A stretch of DNA of 64,000 nucleotides from Acanthochromis polyacanthus (Eukaryota > Chordata > Actinopteri > Pomacentridae): assembly GCF_021347895.1 (NCBI RefSeq), contig NC_067120.1:12757361-12821360 (forward strand), written 5' to 3'. Numbering within the stretch: position 1 is the stretch's first letter; each line of letters opens with the position of its first letter. A program made the translations under genes and the position numbers. Positions 49,319-60,115 of the stretch are shown piece by piece. The notes beneath the pieces are model-generated. The model did no database searches. It saw nothing but the letters and a program-made list of their open reading frames with translations, and was not told where the DNA came from.

Positions 49319-52300
49319 AGTAAAACCTCAGATATTTTCTGAAGAGCATTCACAAAAAAATCAACCAAAATCCAGTGAAATTTGCTGTGAATGTTTGTGA
49401 ATGTTCTTCAGAAAATATCAGATATAACATTTCTTTTTTCCACCAAAAAATTTTCCAAAATTCCCCAAAAATGTTGAAAATGTGGACATCAGAAGTTTCA
49501 CAGTGAAAATATATTTTTCTCCACATTTTCAAACTTTAAATGGGTCAATTTGACCCGCAGGACAACACGAGGGTTAAAAGCATCACTGCAAATGGCTAAT
49601 GTATATGAACTAAAATGATCTTTTGTCTTTCCAGGCTGGGTCAAAGCTGTTCGCAAGTCTAACAAAAAGTCAGGATGGGTGAGTTGATGTCCTCCTCACT
49701 CACTGCCTACAATAAAAGTCAGATCTGTTGATGTGTGTCAGTTCAGGTGGGTTCCTAGCCTAGCAGCGCTAGACAACCCACGGCAACGAATTTAATTCTC
49801 TGCCAGGGTGGGTCTAGTTACCCTCCATAAGGCTCGAGGCTGGATGCTCCTAAAACTGGCCGGACCAATCACCATGAAGTGTAGAGTCAGAAGGCGGGCG
49901 TCACGAAGTGACGACAGAGGCGTGACGATTCTGACAGAAACAAGCAGCACAATAAACAGTTATCTTTCGACTCGGCTTTGGCCACAGCCCTTAAAGATTT
50001 GAAGCTAAAATTCAACTTGAAAGATAAACAAAGGATGGCACTGAAGTGTTTAATTGAGAAGAAAGACGTATTGGGACTTATGCCGACGGGATATGGCAAA
50101 TCCTTAACACACCAGTTGGCTCCGCGGCTCCGCTGGTTGGGAAGCTAACGGGACTTAGCCACAATCTGCCGGTGCTCTCGGAACTACGTCAGCCTATTCG
50201 TTGCGTTGATTGGTTGTTTACCTACCCAATTGCTGCAGAGGGATTTGATAGACAACCTTTTAGCCCGCCTCCCTCCCTGTCGAGCTTCCCTAGACCCTTG
50301 TGCCGTCAGAAACATGGGTGTAGCGTGGCTCGGCTAGTGGGTACTGAGTCGATACTGAGTCGAAACTAGTGCTAGTGGGTTCCGACAAAACAGTTGCTTT
50401 ATTTTGCATTTCTGACCCTCAGTGCCTCGGCTGTTATTTGACGGCTGGTCCTACCAGGATTATATGAGCGTGCTGGGAAGTGAGGATGAAATTGAGGAGC
50501 TGGGAGGTGAGCTGGTGGATGTTGCAAAGGTAATACGGTCAAGTGTTTATCTTTAATTCCCTTGAAACAGAGTTCTGTTTGTTCTTTGTCCCTTTAATGT
50601 GAATACTGTGGCCTTGCAGACTGAAGGTTTCGATGGCTTCACCTTGGAGCTGTGGAGCCAGCTGGGAGGCAACAAAAGAAAGTGAGTTCTTCTATTGCCA
50701 GACCAATATTGGACACTTTTTTATTTCTGGGGTAAATTAGAAAATAAATGTGTCATCTTTTCCTTTCAGGGAACTGGTCCATTTGGTGAAACACATATGT
50801 GAGATTTTAAAAGCTAAAAGACTGGACTGCATTCTTGTTATTCCACCTGCTGTGACAAGGTGAATTAAACAGTTTTATATTCTGCAACTATAAATGCTTA
50901 AAAAAAAAATCAGTGTGACTGATACTGAACAGCGTTTGTCATTTTCATGTTTGTCAGTACGGGGCAGCCGGGTATGTTTGGCAGGGAGGAGTTTGAGCAG
51001 TTGGCTCCGGCCGTCGATGGATTCAGCCTCATGACATACGACTACTCCAGCGGTTCCAGGTGAGTCCACAGGCACAAGGGGCGTCCATATGTTTCAGGTA
51101 GAAATGGAAATGTTGACTCACAGCTACAAGAAGATACACAGCAGATTCAGACAATATACTGAGGTGTGTGTTGTTTCTTGACAGACCAGGCCCGAGCTCT
51201 CCCCTGCCCTGGGTGAGAGACTGTGTTCTCCAACTTGCCCCAAACCCTCAGTGGAGGCAAAAGATCTTAATTGGTCTCAATTTGTATGGCCTTGATTTTG
51301 CAAGTCAAGGAACAGAGCCGATTCTTGGCGGAAGGTAAGATAATACTGTGACTATTGCTGGAATACTTACTTTTTAGCAGCTACAGTTTGTTTTGTTTGT
51401 TTTTAATGTTTCAATCCTTTTGAGTACAGTGGTTCCTCGTCATATAGCGGTTTACTTTTCACGGTCTCATTGTATCGCGGGATTATGCGGTATGTAGGCA
51501 TTTTTATATATTAACTAATGTGGCAAGCTGTGTTCAAACAAAGGAGAAGCTATATCTGCCTTTGATGCGCTCTGCAAATGGTAGATGTTTTTTTTTTTTT
51601 GACATACAGAGAGTGATGCTATTGAAAATGTGGCAGGAAGTCATCAAACACGCTACACGTCACACTTCTGACAACATGACACTTAACCAAAAATAAATAG
51701 GCTGACGAAACCACACAAACACAAGTAACACTAACTGAATTTCCCTTCGGGGATGAATAAAGTGATTCTATTCTATTCTAACATAAACCACAATAGTGAC
51801 ATTTAAACCCCCAACACCCTGAACTCCCATGGTGCATTGCAGCAAAACAGCTCAGTCATAGCAACCGACTCTGCGATCGCTACATTATTTTGATTATTTT
51901 TGCGGTAAAATAAGCATTTTCTAACCTAATAAATGAAAACTATATATATATATATATATATATATGAAAAGATAATAGTTAAAACATATCAAAGAATATT
52001 TAATTGAAATAAAACTCAGAGTACAGCACTGGGTGCTGATTGGCTCAGCGACCAGTCTCCTCTGTCTCTTGTGTGTAGCAGCATTCAGCATCTCACCTTG
52101 CCCATTTCACATAAGCGTCTGATCGCTGCACATAGTGTTGCTCTGTGGTGTGGTGCGCTGTGTGAGGAGGGTTTATGAAGTCTAAAAAATATATATAAGT
52201 AATGAAAAAATATCGTCGCAACTTCGCGGATTTTCACCTATCGCGGGGGGGTCTGAAACGTAACCCCTGCGATAGACAAGGGACCACTGTATTTCACAAA

Positions 52301-54222
52301 TTCACCATTACCCTCCTACACTTTTGTTGGACTCACAGAAAATTATTAAAATTGATGCTGCAAGACCCACAGATACGTGCTGTATCCAAAATCCTTCTCT
52401 TGTTCACTCTTTCACTACCTCCTATGTAACATCCAGTCAGGAGGATATTTCATAGTGGTCAGCAAGCTGGGATTTCTGACGCTTATCATCATTTTACATC
52501 ATCACTAACGCATGTAGAGACGCTCTGTGATCATTTTGGAACCCGGTTGCATTTAAGGATACATGCCACAGGCACTACTTTTTTTTGTTCCACAGTAAAA
52601 TTCTTGAAGGGACTATAAAAGGAATACATTTATATGAAAAAAGCAGGCTCCACTGTTTAGAGTATTCTGACTCATAGTGCAGATTTGGGGTATTTCCACT
52701 GCAGTAATTTACTCTGGTTCTTTCCCTCTTCCACTCTCTGCAATTTATTGTTTTTAAAATCCCCTTAGCTACAGTAAACAACAACCTGCGAGCAGCAACC
52801 TATAAGCTGAAAATAGCAAGTTTACTAACGACTTGGATCTTGCATTGAGACAAGTCTGCTGGGCTCTTTTGGTGAATTATCCATTTCATTGACAGTCCTC
52901 GCTTCTGTGTGCAAATGTTCCACCGCAGTGATTCCTCCATGAATATCTTGCAGGGGCCTTATTACTGCCTCCTGGGTGTTGCACTGCTCAAGATGATTGT
53001 GATTGTTTTCCAAAAATAAAAAAGCTTTTTTTCCCTCTGTGGTAGAATAATAATGAAGTACAGCCAGACCATCCTCCAGCAATGACACAGTGTTGTGGAT
53101 AAGTCTGATTAGAGAGACCAAGAACCAAAGTTTTTTTTACTCCATGTGCAATAATTGCTGTCAAAACCTGGTGCCTACATCACCCAAAACGGCAGCTAAT
53201 CCTGAATACCGTTCCATAATGCCGGCCTCAAGCAGGGATAAGGAACAGGCTACAGATGTTTGGTCAAGTAATCTTTCCTCTCACCCCATACATGTCATTT
53301 TTTTACATTTTCAAACCTGACTGATGCTCATTTGACTTGTCATTTAGAAGATTTCACAAAGCGGTCTGTGACTCAACATTTTTTTTTTTTTTTTTTTTAC
53401 AGAATCATCCCTGTAAATAAGTGGATTGCCCTTGAAAGTATTCTTTTGTTAAAATATTCTAGACCAGATAAACAAGATTTAGAGTTTAAGGGAAAAAATA
53501 CATCTTTTGTGTGGGGCGTGGCTTGATTAGATTTGAGTGACACTGATGTGGCAACAACCACACAGCTGTTATCAGATATTCAATCAAATGTTGCTAAACT
53601 CCACTTGTTGCTCAGAAATGCGTGACCTCAACTGTTTCCAATGAAAACGCATATTTTCTATGAAGTAATCAAAACTTTTCAGACTTTAGAAGAACACACT
53701 GAGCTTTATATTCTAATAAGAAGCAGAGGGAAATCATTGCAAAATGCTGACTGACAGGTTTTAAGGTTTATTTTCCCAACTCTCTACGTTTGTCTGATTT
53801 CCTGCAGGTACATCGAGATTTTGCGAGAACACAGGCCAAAACTGGTGTGGGATGAATATTCTGCTGAACATTATTTCAACTACAAGAGGTACTAATTTAG
53901 TAACACACTGAATCAACAACATATGGCTTGAATCTGAAACTCCCAGGAGCCTCCATTAACAACATCTGTCCCTTCCCTCTCATGTCAGGAACAATGCGGT
54001 GAAGCATGTGGTGTACTATCCGTCACTGAAGGTAAAACTTGACTTTTTGTTAGAGAAAATAACAGCCATGATATTTTAGGTTAACGGTGATTTAAGATTA
54101 ACAGTATTTTAATTGCTTTGCAGTCAATCTACCAAAGGATCTCTTTAGCTACTGAGCTGGGAACAGGAATTTCCTTATGGGAATTAGGACAAGGACTGGA
54201 TTATTTTTATGATCTTCTCTGA
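47028..54222 (+). CDS. chid1: Chitinase domain-containing protein 1 (SI-CLP), frame broken once
   Basis: Secreted/lysosomal GH18 chitinase-like lectin that binds stabilin-1 and saccharides. Exons: 47028-47132, 47312-47455, 48799-48931, 49635-49678, 50423-50529, 50620-50681, 50770-50859, 50958-51059, 51185-51334, 53808-53888, 53989-54031, 54124-54222; about 386 residues expected (human 393). The N terminus is a signal peptide ([19 protein letters not shown]). Landmarks are [38 protein letters not shown] (the position of the GH18 DxxDxDxE motif, without it), [10 protein letters not shown], and the C terminus [17 protein letters not shown]. Exon 4 is 44 nt where the phases need 45: the A-run at 49662-49666 appears one A short, so the frame shifts before PRLLF. 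This is either an assembly error or a null allele. Confidence 0.93.
48988..49577. mobile_element. TTAA-flanked MITE, copy B
   Basis: Same family as 33150-33733 but in opposite orientation: TTAACCCTCCTGTTGTC at the left and GACAACACGAGGGTTAA at the right. The shared inner segment (TTTAAATGGGTCAATTTGAC) reads as the reverse complement of copy A. The interior has a (TA)n(TG)n block (49254-49318). It lies in chid1 intron 3. Confidence 0.8.
49756..50383 (+). mobile_element. Insert carrying a RecQ-like helicase fragment
   Basis: Flanked by a 9-bp direct repeat GTGGGTTCC (49747-49755 and 50375-50383). Inside, the plus strand encodes an N-terminal SF2/RecQ-like piece: [20 protein letters not shown], then the Walker A PTGYGKS (50082-50102) and LTHQLAP, after which the frame ends. 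No Walker B or later motif is present. I infer a non-autonomous transposon with a captured or residual helicase segment. It lies in chid1 intron 4. Confidence 0.6.
51426..52289. mobile_element. Mariner/Tigger-like non-autonomous element
   Basis: Ends are CAGTGGTTCCTCGTCATAT... and ...GATAGACAAGGGACCACTG with TA on both sides; inner copies of TATCGCGGG face each other near both ends. It has no transposase frame. A short LINE tail (51735-51780, ending in ATTCTATTCTA) and a (TA)n run (51943-51965) are nested inside. It lies in chid1 intron 9. Confidence 0.65.
52290..53807. other. Rest of chid1 intron 9
   Basis: AT-rich intron sequence with a 20-base T-run near 53380. No gene-like frame or recognised repeat was found. 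Confidence 0.55.
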
Positions 54223-54983
54223 GAGATGGACTTGTTGGGGAAGATAATGGAGCTTGGATTTTTCTTTTTCACAGAACTCGGTGGTGTATGCAGGTTATTG
54301 TTTTTTTCTTTGTCTCTCTGAGAAATCAAAATGAACTCTGAAATGAGCCATGGATGGGGTTTGGTTAATACACAACTTGTTTGAGGGTCATGAATGTTGA
54401 GAAATTGTGTCTACATGTACGAAACAGAGGTTTACTGATTTAAAAGGTTCTTGGAGCAAACAGAAGGTACTTCAGTGCATTTTATTTCTTCTCATTGTGG
54501 AAAAAAACGTACAGTTCAATCAGAGTGCAGTAGCACATCTGCATTCAGCAACAAAAAGGTGCATGATCGTCATCAATGTGTATAAATTTTAAATGAAGGG
54601 GTTTGTTTGTGTTCGGAGGAGCTTGTGTGCGACAGACACCGGCAGCATCTGTTCAGTGCTAAACTCGAAATCATCTCTGCTCCTGGAACCAGCTGTGCTC
54701 GTTGAAAAGATTCATCCATCATCAAGAATACATCTGCTCCTGGAAAAAGTGTGCTCATTTTTTCTAATATTCAAATCAAGACATTCAACTGTGTGGCTTT
54801 TATTCGTTTTATAATAACAACATTGACAAGTAATGAAGTTGTATTTGCAGTTTTGCCAAACATCTGCTCTGACCCAGCATCTTCCAATATTTGTTCAAGA
54901 TAAGTGTTTGTTTACTTACATGAATATAAATGTGGGACAACTAAGCTGTTGAAATTGAGTGCTCCAGGTGTCTTTTTTTTTTC
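54223..54983. other. chid1 / gatd1 convergent 3' region
   Basis: The 3' ends of chid1 (plus) and gatd1 (minus) meet here. A minus-strand AATAAA at 54799-54804 is a plausible gatd1 poly(A) signal. No further gene was seen. Confidence 0.5.
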
Positions 54984-56916
54984 TTATTTGGCAGTACAGA
55001 GCAGGATTAGATTATTTACAGCAAGTGAGGTTGACTGCATATTCTGTCCAGTTATTAGGTGTCTGTCTACGACTATGTGCAGGGCGTCTTCTTGACTTGC
55101 TGGAAAACACAGAGATGAACATGAGATGGTTTTAGAAATGATGAGAAATCATTATCTATTAATTCAGTGTCTGTGCTCTACAGGTCAGCTCACCTGTGTA
55201 TGATCCACCGCTGTCTTTTACAAAGTCTTCTACAATCAAGGGCAGGTTGGCAAAGTCCGGCCTCCGCACCAGTTCAAACACTGACGGCTTGTAAGACAAA
55301 CAGTGAAAACATGTTAACTAGATGACTATATTAAGACACATTTGACTCGTGTGTCCTAAGAACGCTCACCCCTGTTAAGCTGTAGCCGCTGAAAATCCAC
55401 CTCTGTCCTTCAGTGGCACAACACAGGGCTGACACTCCCTGTCCCACTGCACACACAGGCTCTGGGCAGACAGAAAAACAGCATGCATCAAAATGTCAGA
55501 AAAGACGTGCAGATTTTAAAATTAGCACCAGACTCACTTTGTTGCGAGATGAATTGTGTGAGAATGCGGTGCAGAGAGCCGCTGTGTGCCAGGTCGTTCA
55601 GCGCTCCAGGACAGTCCGGGATGAGCAGTGCCTGGTATCGGGCACCTTGGAAGGGTCAAAATGACATAAATGAACAGAGTCTGACCGTCAGCAGATGAGA
55701 GAAGAGCCAATTACCATGAATGAATATCCTCACCATCTATAGATTCAAGTTTGGCTGGTGTTGCGTAGGGTTTCACATTGAAGTCCTGCACCCATCTAGC
55801 TGTACTTTCATCTACTCCAACAAAGTCTATTGACTTCCCCTGCAATTCAAAGAGACACTTAACACGTAGTATGAAGCACTGAGGTGACATTGTGTTGACC
55901 AGTGATTACATCTTAAAATGTCTATCCATGATATCTGCAGTCTAGCCAGAATAATCAAATGTTTACCCATGGTGAATCCAGTGTTGATAATAGTGTGTAT
56001 GTACTCCAGTAATAATGCTACAAACATGGCTTCATTATTCTGCATTCTTTGGCATATTGTTCAGATATTGGAAATAATTGCTGTTTATACTCCTGAATAA
56101 CATTTTCACTTCACAGCTGTAACAATTTCAAGTGCTCTATTAAGATAAACTTCCAAGCCGGGGTATATAGTGAAAACGGGCTTTAGAGTGATGTAGGGGA
56201 CTTAATGTTTTTTTTTTGGGGGGGGGGGCTTATGTCCATAACACATTATTAAGTTTTTGTTTATTTAATGTCTCATTTATATATTTTATACTCTTCTGGA
56301 AGAGATAATTACATTTTTTCTTGCACTTGTCTGGATATTCTACTCCTGTTGTGTTGACGGATCGAGATACATTTTTAAAGGTTTGCACTTTCAGTAAAAG
56401 GTGTTTGTCAGAGAACAGCTCAACTTTTAAGATCACAGGTTGGATTTCAGACACTCATAAATTCAAAGCCATTTTCATAAAAGCTCCAAGAAAACACGTT
56501 GAAAGAAAAAAAATCTTTTTATCCTTTTCCTATGCGGTTGCCATGGACACCGGTGCGTAACCGCCTGACGCAGTGACGTGCTGAGGTCACAGAGGGAAGT
56601 TGAAGCTAACTAGCTGCTAGCTTTCAGATAGTCTTACCCCAGGTGTGGCTGTCTGGAGGTTAAACGCTGAGCTGCAGAGATTGAAGGACTGATGGAAAGA
56701 TTTTGCTGACACCCCTGAATGAACAAAACATATAATTTTAAACGCTTTAAAAGAGCACGGTATACATCTGCTTAGCTAGCTGTAGCAGGTGATGCTGTTC
56801 GAGCTTCAACAACAACTGGACTGTCACCGATACAAAACTTATTTAAACTACGAACTAACGAACCCACCTTGAGGAGACGCACTCGCCACTATTAAACAGG
56901 TTGGTTTCGCAGACAT
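54984..56916 (-). CDS. gatd1: Glutamine amidotransferase-like class 1 domain protein 1
   Basis: DJ-1/PfpI-superfamily protein (formerly PDDC1) of unproven activity. Seven exons: 56868-56916, 56638-56714, 55734-55839, 55538-55645, 55370-55461, 55194-55287, 54984-55099, giving 213 residues (human about 220). The start ATG at 56916 opens [17 protein letters not shown], the family's first beta-strand. Other landmarks are [73 protein letters not shown] and the C-terminal [13 protein letters not shown]. At the nucleophile elbow, where PfpI-type enzymes have a Cys-His pair (ICHG), this protein reads VGQG, so classical Cys-dependent catalysis is unlikely. It converges with chid1. Confidence 0.93.
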
Positions 56917-57364
56917 TTCATTGACCTGTGCTTGAAATTATTAAGACAATATGTGGAAGAAACGATGCAAAAGAAACAGACGAGGAAGAAGTAGTCAGCT
57001 GACAACAACCTCCGCCCAGATAATTTCAGCATAAAAGTCAAAAACCTCTGGGGAGGAAAAAGGAGTGGAAATAATAATAAATGCGAAGCACCTTTTATTT
57101 GCGTACCAACAAAGAAACTGTATATTTTATATTCATTTTAAAATTCTATTGTTAGCTAAGGCTGTGCTATACGTACAAAACTAAATAAACAATGAAGGCC
57201 TTTCAATGAAAAATCAATCAGTGCCTCTCACCTAACACCTTCAGGATCATTTGATTGCGTACAAAATCTTTAGCATATTGAGTAAACATAAGCAATGCAA
57301 AAATGTACCATCATATCATAAATATAGAGTGAAGTACATAAAGATGGAACAAAATTTTGCACTT
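56917..57364. other. gatd1 upstream sequence
   Basis: Upstream of the gatd1 start codon, where its promoter is expected. No coding frame or clear motif cluster was recognised. Confidence 0.45.
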
Positions 57365-57785
57365 TTTCACTCCATCATGAAGGACCCCTCCCACCCCTCA
57401 GATGGACTGTTTGTGGCCCTTCCATCAGGAAAGGAGCAGCATCAGGACGCACACATCAAGGTTCAGCAGTAGCTTCTTCCTACTGGCAGTTAGACTGTTG
57501 AACACTCTGCGGCTACAACACAGGTAGACCTGCACCCATCACCCCTATACCCCAATACTGCAGTCACATTAATCTCACTCATTATCACCCCAGTAGTGAG
57601 TATGATTGTGTCTGATGTATGCTTGTGCTTTTGTAATCTAGTTTAGTCTTTTTAAATTATCTTACATTTATTTTTTTACCTTATTTTTATTCTGAACTTT
57701 TTATAGTATTACCCTCATTTCTGCACTGTGAATGGATGTGAGAAACGTTATTTCGTTTAACTGTGACAAAGTTGAAGTTGAACAT
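57365..57785 (+). repeat. LINE 3'-end fragment
   Basis: Begins with a degenerate reverse-transcriptase C-terminal piece (KDPSHPSDGLFVALPSG) followed by a 3' UTR ending ACTGTGACAAAGTTGAAGTT. It is 5' truncated. Confidence 0.7.
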
Positions 57786-57974
57786 GGATTTTATTGCATT
57801 GTGGTTTTAATGTGCAGTTTCCTGTCATTTCTGTTAAGGTTAATCATGTAAAACTCAGCCCACAATTGATTTTTTTAGCATATACAAAGCTCTTTTGATG
57901 TTCACATTCTCAGTGGCATGTTAGTGGCAATTAGAATAATGTTCATTTATTTGGTATTTTATTAGTACATAATT

Positions 57975-58110
57975 GCCCTGCGACAGACTGGTGACCTGTC
58001 CAGGGTGTCCCCTGCCTTTGCCCGAGTCAGCTGGGATAGGCTCCAGCACCCCCCACGACCCTAGTGAGGATAAAGCGGTGTATAGAGAATGGATGGATGG
58101 ATGGATGGTA
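57975..58110 (+). repeat. SINE 3' fragment
   Basis: Matches the 3' half of the SINE at 14031-14399 almost base for base (gacctgtccagggtgtcccc, then aaagcggtgtatagagaatg) and ends in GGATGGATGGATGG. The tRNA-like head is absent. Confidence 0.8.
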
Positions 58111-59436
58111 CATAATTGAAAATAAATGGTTAAATAGGCTGCTTAGGGGTAATGCTGATGTGTTTTTATGTCTGTTTCATCCTCTGATAAAGTTTTTTAT
58201 GTATAGAGGAAACGTCAGCTGTATTATTTAGTAAGGGCTTTAGTGTTTTGATAAATATTTTTTTAAATGAAATTTAATTCTGAGGTTGACAAGCCACCTG
58301 ACAACAACTAAATAGATTTTTAAAATAAGAAATAACTAATTTTTTTAAGTCACAGAATAATTATTTTCAATTGTTTCTACAAAAATTGACGCAAATGGAC
58401 CAAACATACATCTGAATATTAAATATAACCATTCATTTGAAATGTTTTGAAAACACAATCTCTTCTGTACAGTTTTGAAGTTAGATTTAGCTTAAGATTA
58501 GATCATTTAAATTGTCCTTTTTTGTGTAATTAAATATGGTATTATGAATATGAGCACTTATTGAAAACAGTAGCAGTAAATAAAAACAAAAAACATTCAG
58601 ATTTAAAGAACAAAAGCGGTTATTGCGTTGCTACTCTCAATTAATAGATGATAATCGATATCTATCATGCATAATTGAAAGCAAACAGGTGAATTTGAAG
58701 CTACATGAATGCAAACGGTGCTGGCAAGACGACATTTATGTAGTTTGCATCTCCAAATACGGAATGGAAACACGAGTCAGTCTCATGAAACTTGGCGCAA
58801 AAAAGGAAAAAATTATAGCTGGCCACAAATTTAACAGACTGGTATCATTAGTGTCAATGGATGATCTGACCCGCAGCTTTTCTTCTGCATATAGGACATT
58901 TTGGCACCCACCAGAGGTATAGCCAGCACTAAATGGAAACTTTCAACACCAAAATGTAAATAAATGAAAATTTAAAAACAAAAGATGCATTATTATACCA
59001 ATTTTGTTCATTGAAATTTAATTTAATCAATCAAAATTGGCATTTTTATGAAATGGCCCAAAATAACAGGAATATGCATAGATTTCTGCTTAATAAGGTG
59101 AAACAGAGAAGAAAAACTTTAAAAAATGTTAAAAATAATAAAATACACACTTACGATGTTGATGTTTTGACAGTTATGGAAATATGATGTTATAGGTCTT
59201 TCTTACAGTCAGCATGTCACTTGTCATTTTTCTAAGATTTTATTAGATTTTTACTATTATCTTTAATTAAACAGAAGAGGAAAAATCTGCAACACAACAG
59301 TTTAAAAATATTTTTTCTATTTTTTATCCATTCATATGGAAACAGAACAGTGCTGTCCAGCAGCATTACAGAGTCTCTAATGTGTGTAGTCTGAAAATGA
59401 TCTTGTCATAGTTTGAAGTTATGCCTTCACAACATA
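58111..59436. other. gatd1-cd151 gap, including an unassigned 99-codon frame
   Basis: AT-rich spacer. A frame at 58623-58922 (99 codons, Cys at LHECKRCWQDD) has no domain I recognise, no splice partner and no adjacent promoter signal. It may be a fragment of an old element or chance. Confidence 0.35.
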
Positions 59437-60011
59437 CCGGGATTTGCAAAAGTTCTGTTACACTCGGTTTCGTGATCTTTAGAGACGTTTACATGTCGGA
59501 GTGAAAAATTCCATTAAATAAACTGAAAGTTCTACCTTATAGGCAGGTGTCCTTAATACAAATTTTTTTCTCCGGTGAAGTTGTATCAAGATGGAAATCA
59601 AAAGAGTTGAGATATCTGCTCTCCTTCGTGCTGAACATCAGCCGGATGACCGTCCACAGAGTTGCGGAGAGGCTAAAGAATGGTGAAGACCTGAAAGATC
59701 TTCACCATTCTTGAAAGATCACTAAAAGATCTTCACCATTCTTGAGCCTCTCCGCGACTCTGTGGACGGTCATCCAGCTGATGTTCAGCTGCTTGGCTCT
59801 GTCAGACTTGTTGTGGCCAGCATGAAGGAGAGCAGATATCTCAACTCTTTTGACTTCCATCTTGATACAACTTCACCAGAGAAAAAAATTGTGTTAATGA
59901 CACCTGCCTATAAGGTCGAACTTTCAGTTTATTTAATGGAATTTTTCACTCCGACATGTAAACGTCTCTAAAGATCATGAAACCGTGTAACAGAACTTTT
60001 GCAAAGCCCGG
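59437..60011. mobile_element. Snap-back (palindromic) Tc1-like element
   Basis: A 575-bp inverted duplication flanked by TA (59435-59436 and 60012-60013). The left arm begins CCGGGATTTGCAAAAGTTCT and the right arm ends with its complement. Each arm carries the start of a Tc1-type transposase, from MEIKRVEISALLRA to the helix-turn-helix segment ISRMTVHRVAERLKNGEDLK, and the arms meet head to head near 59720. No catalytic part of the transposase remains. Confidence 0.8.
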
Positions 60012-60115
60012 TATAGCTGTGGAAATATCTGTTGTTGTTGTTGTTTGCAGTATCTAAGGGAACATTTTACAGTTCATAATGTGTTATATTTTATAATATT
60101 CCAGAAAGTCCAAAA

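Noticed and set aside
49664..49690. Use of a downstream GTTGAT donor to rescue the chid1 frame
   Set aside because: It would keep the frame (adding Val-Met) but is a weak donor beside a strong GTGAGT; a missing A in the homopolymer is the simpler explanation.
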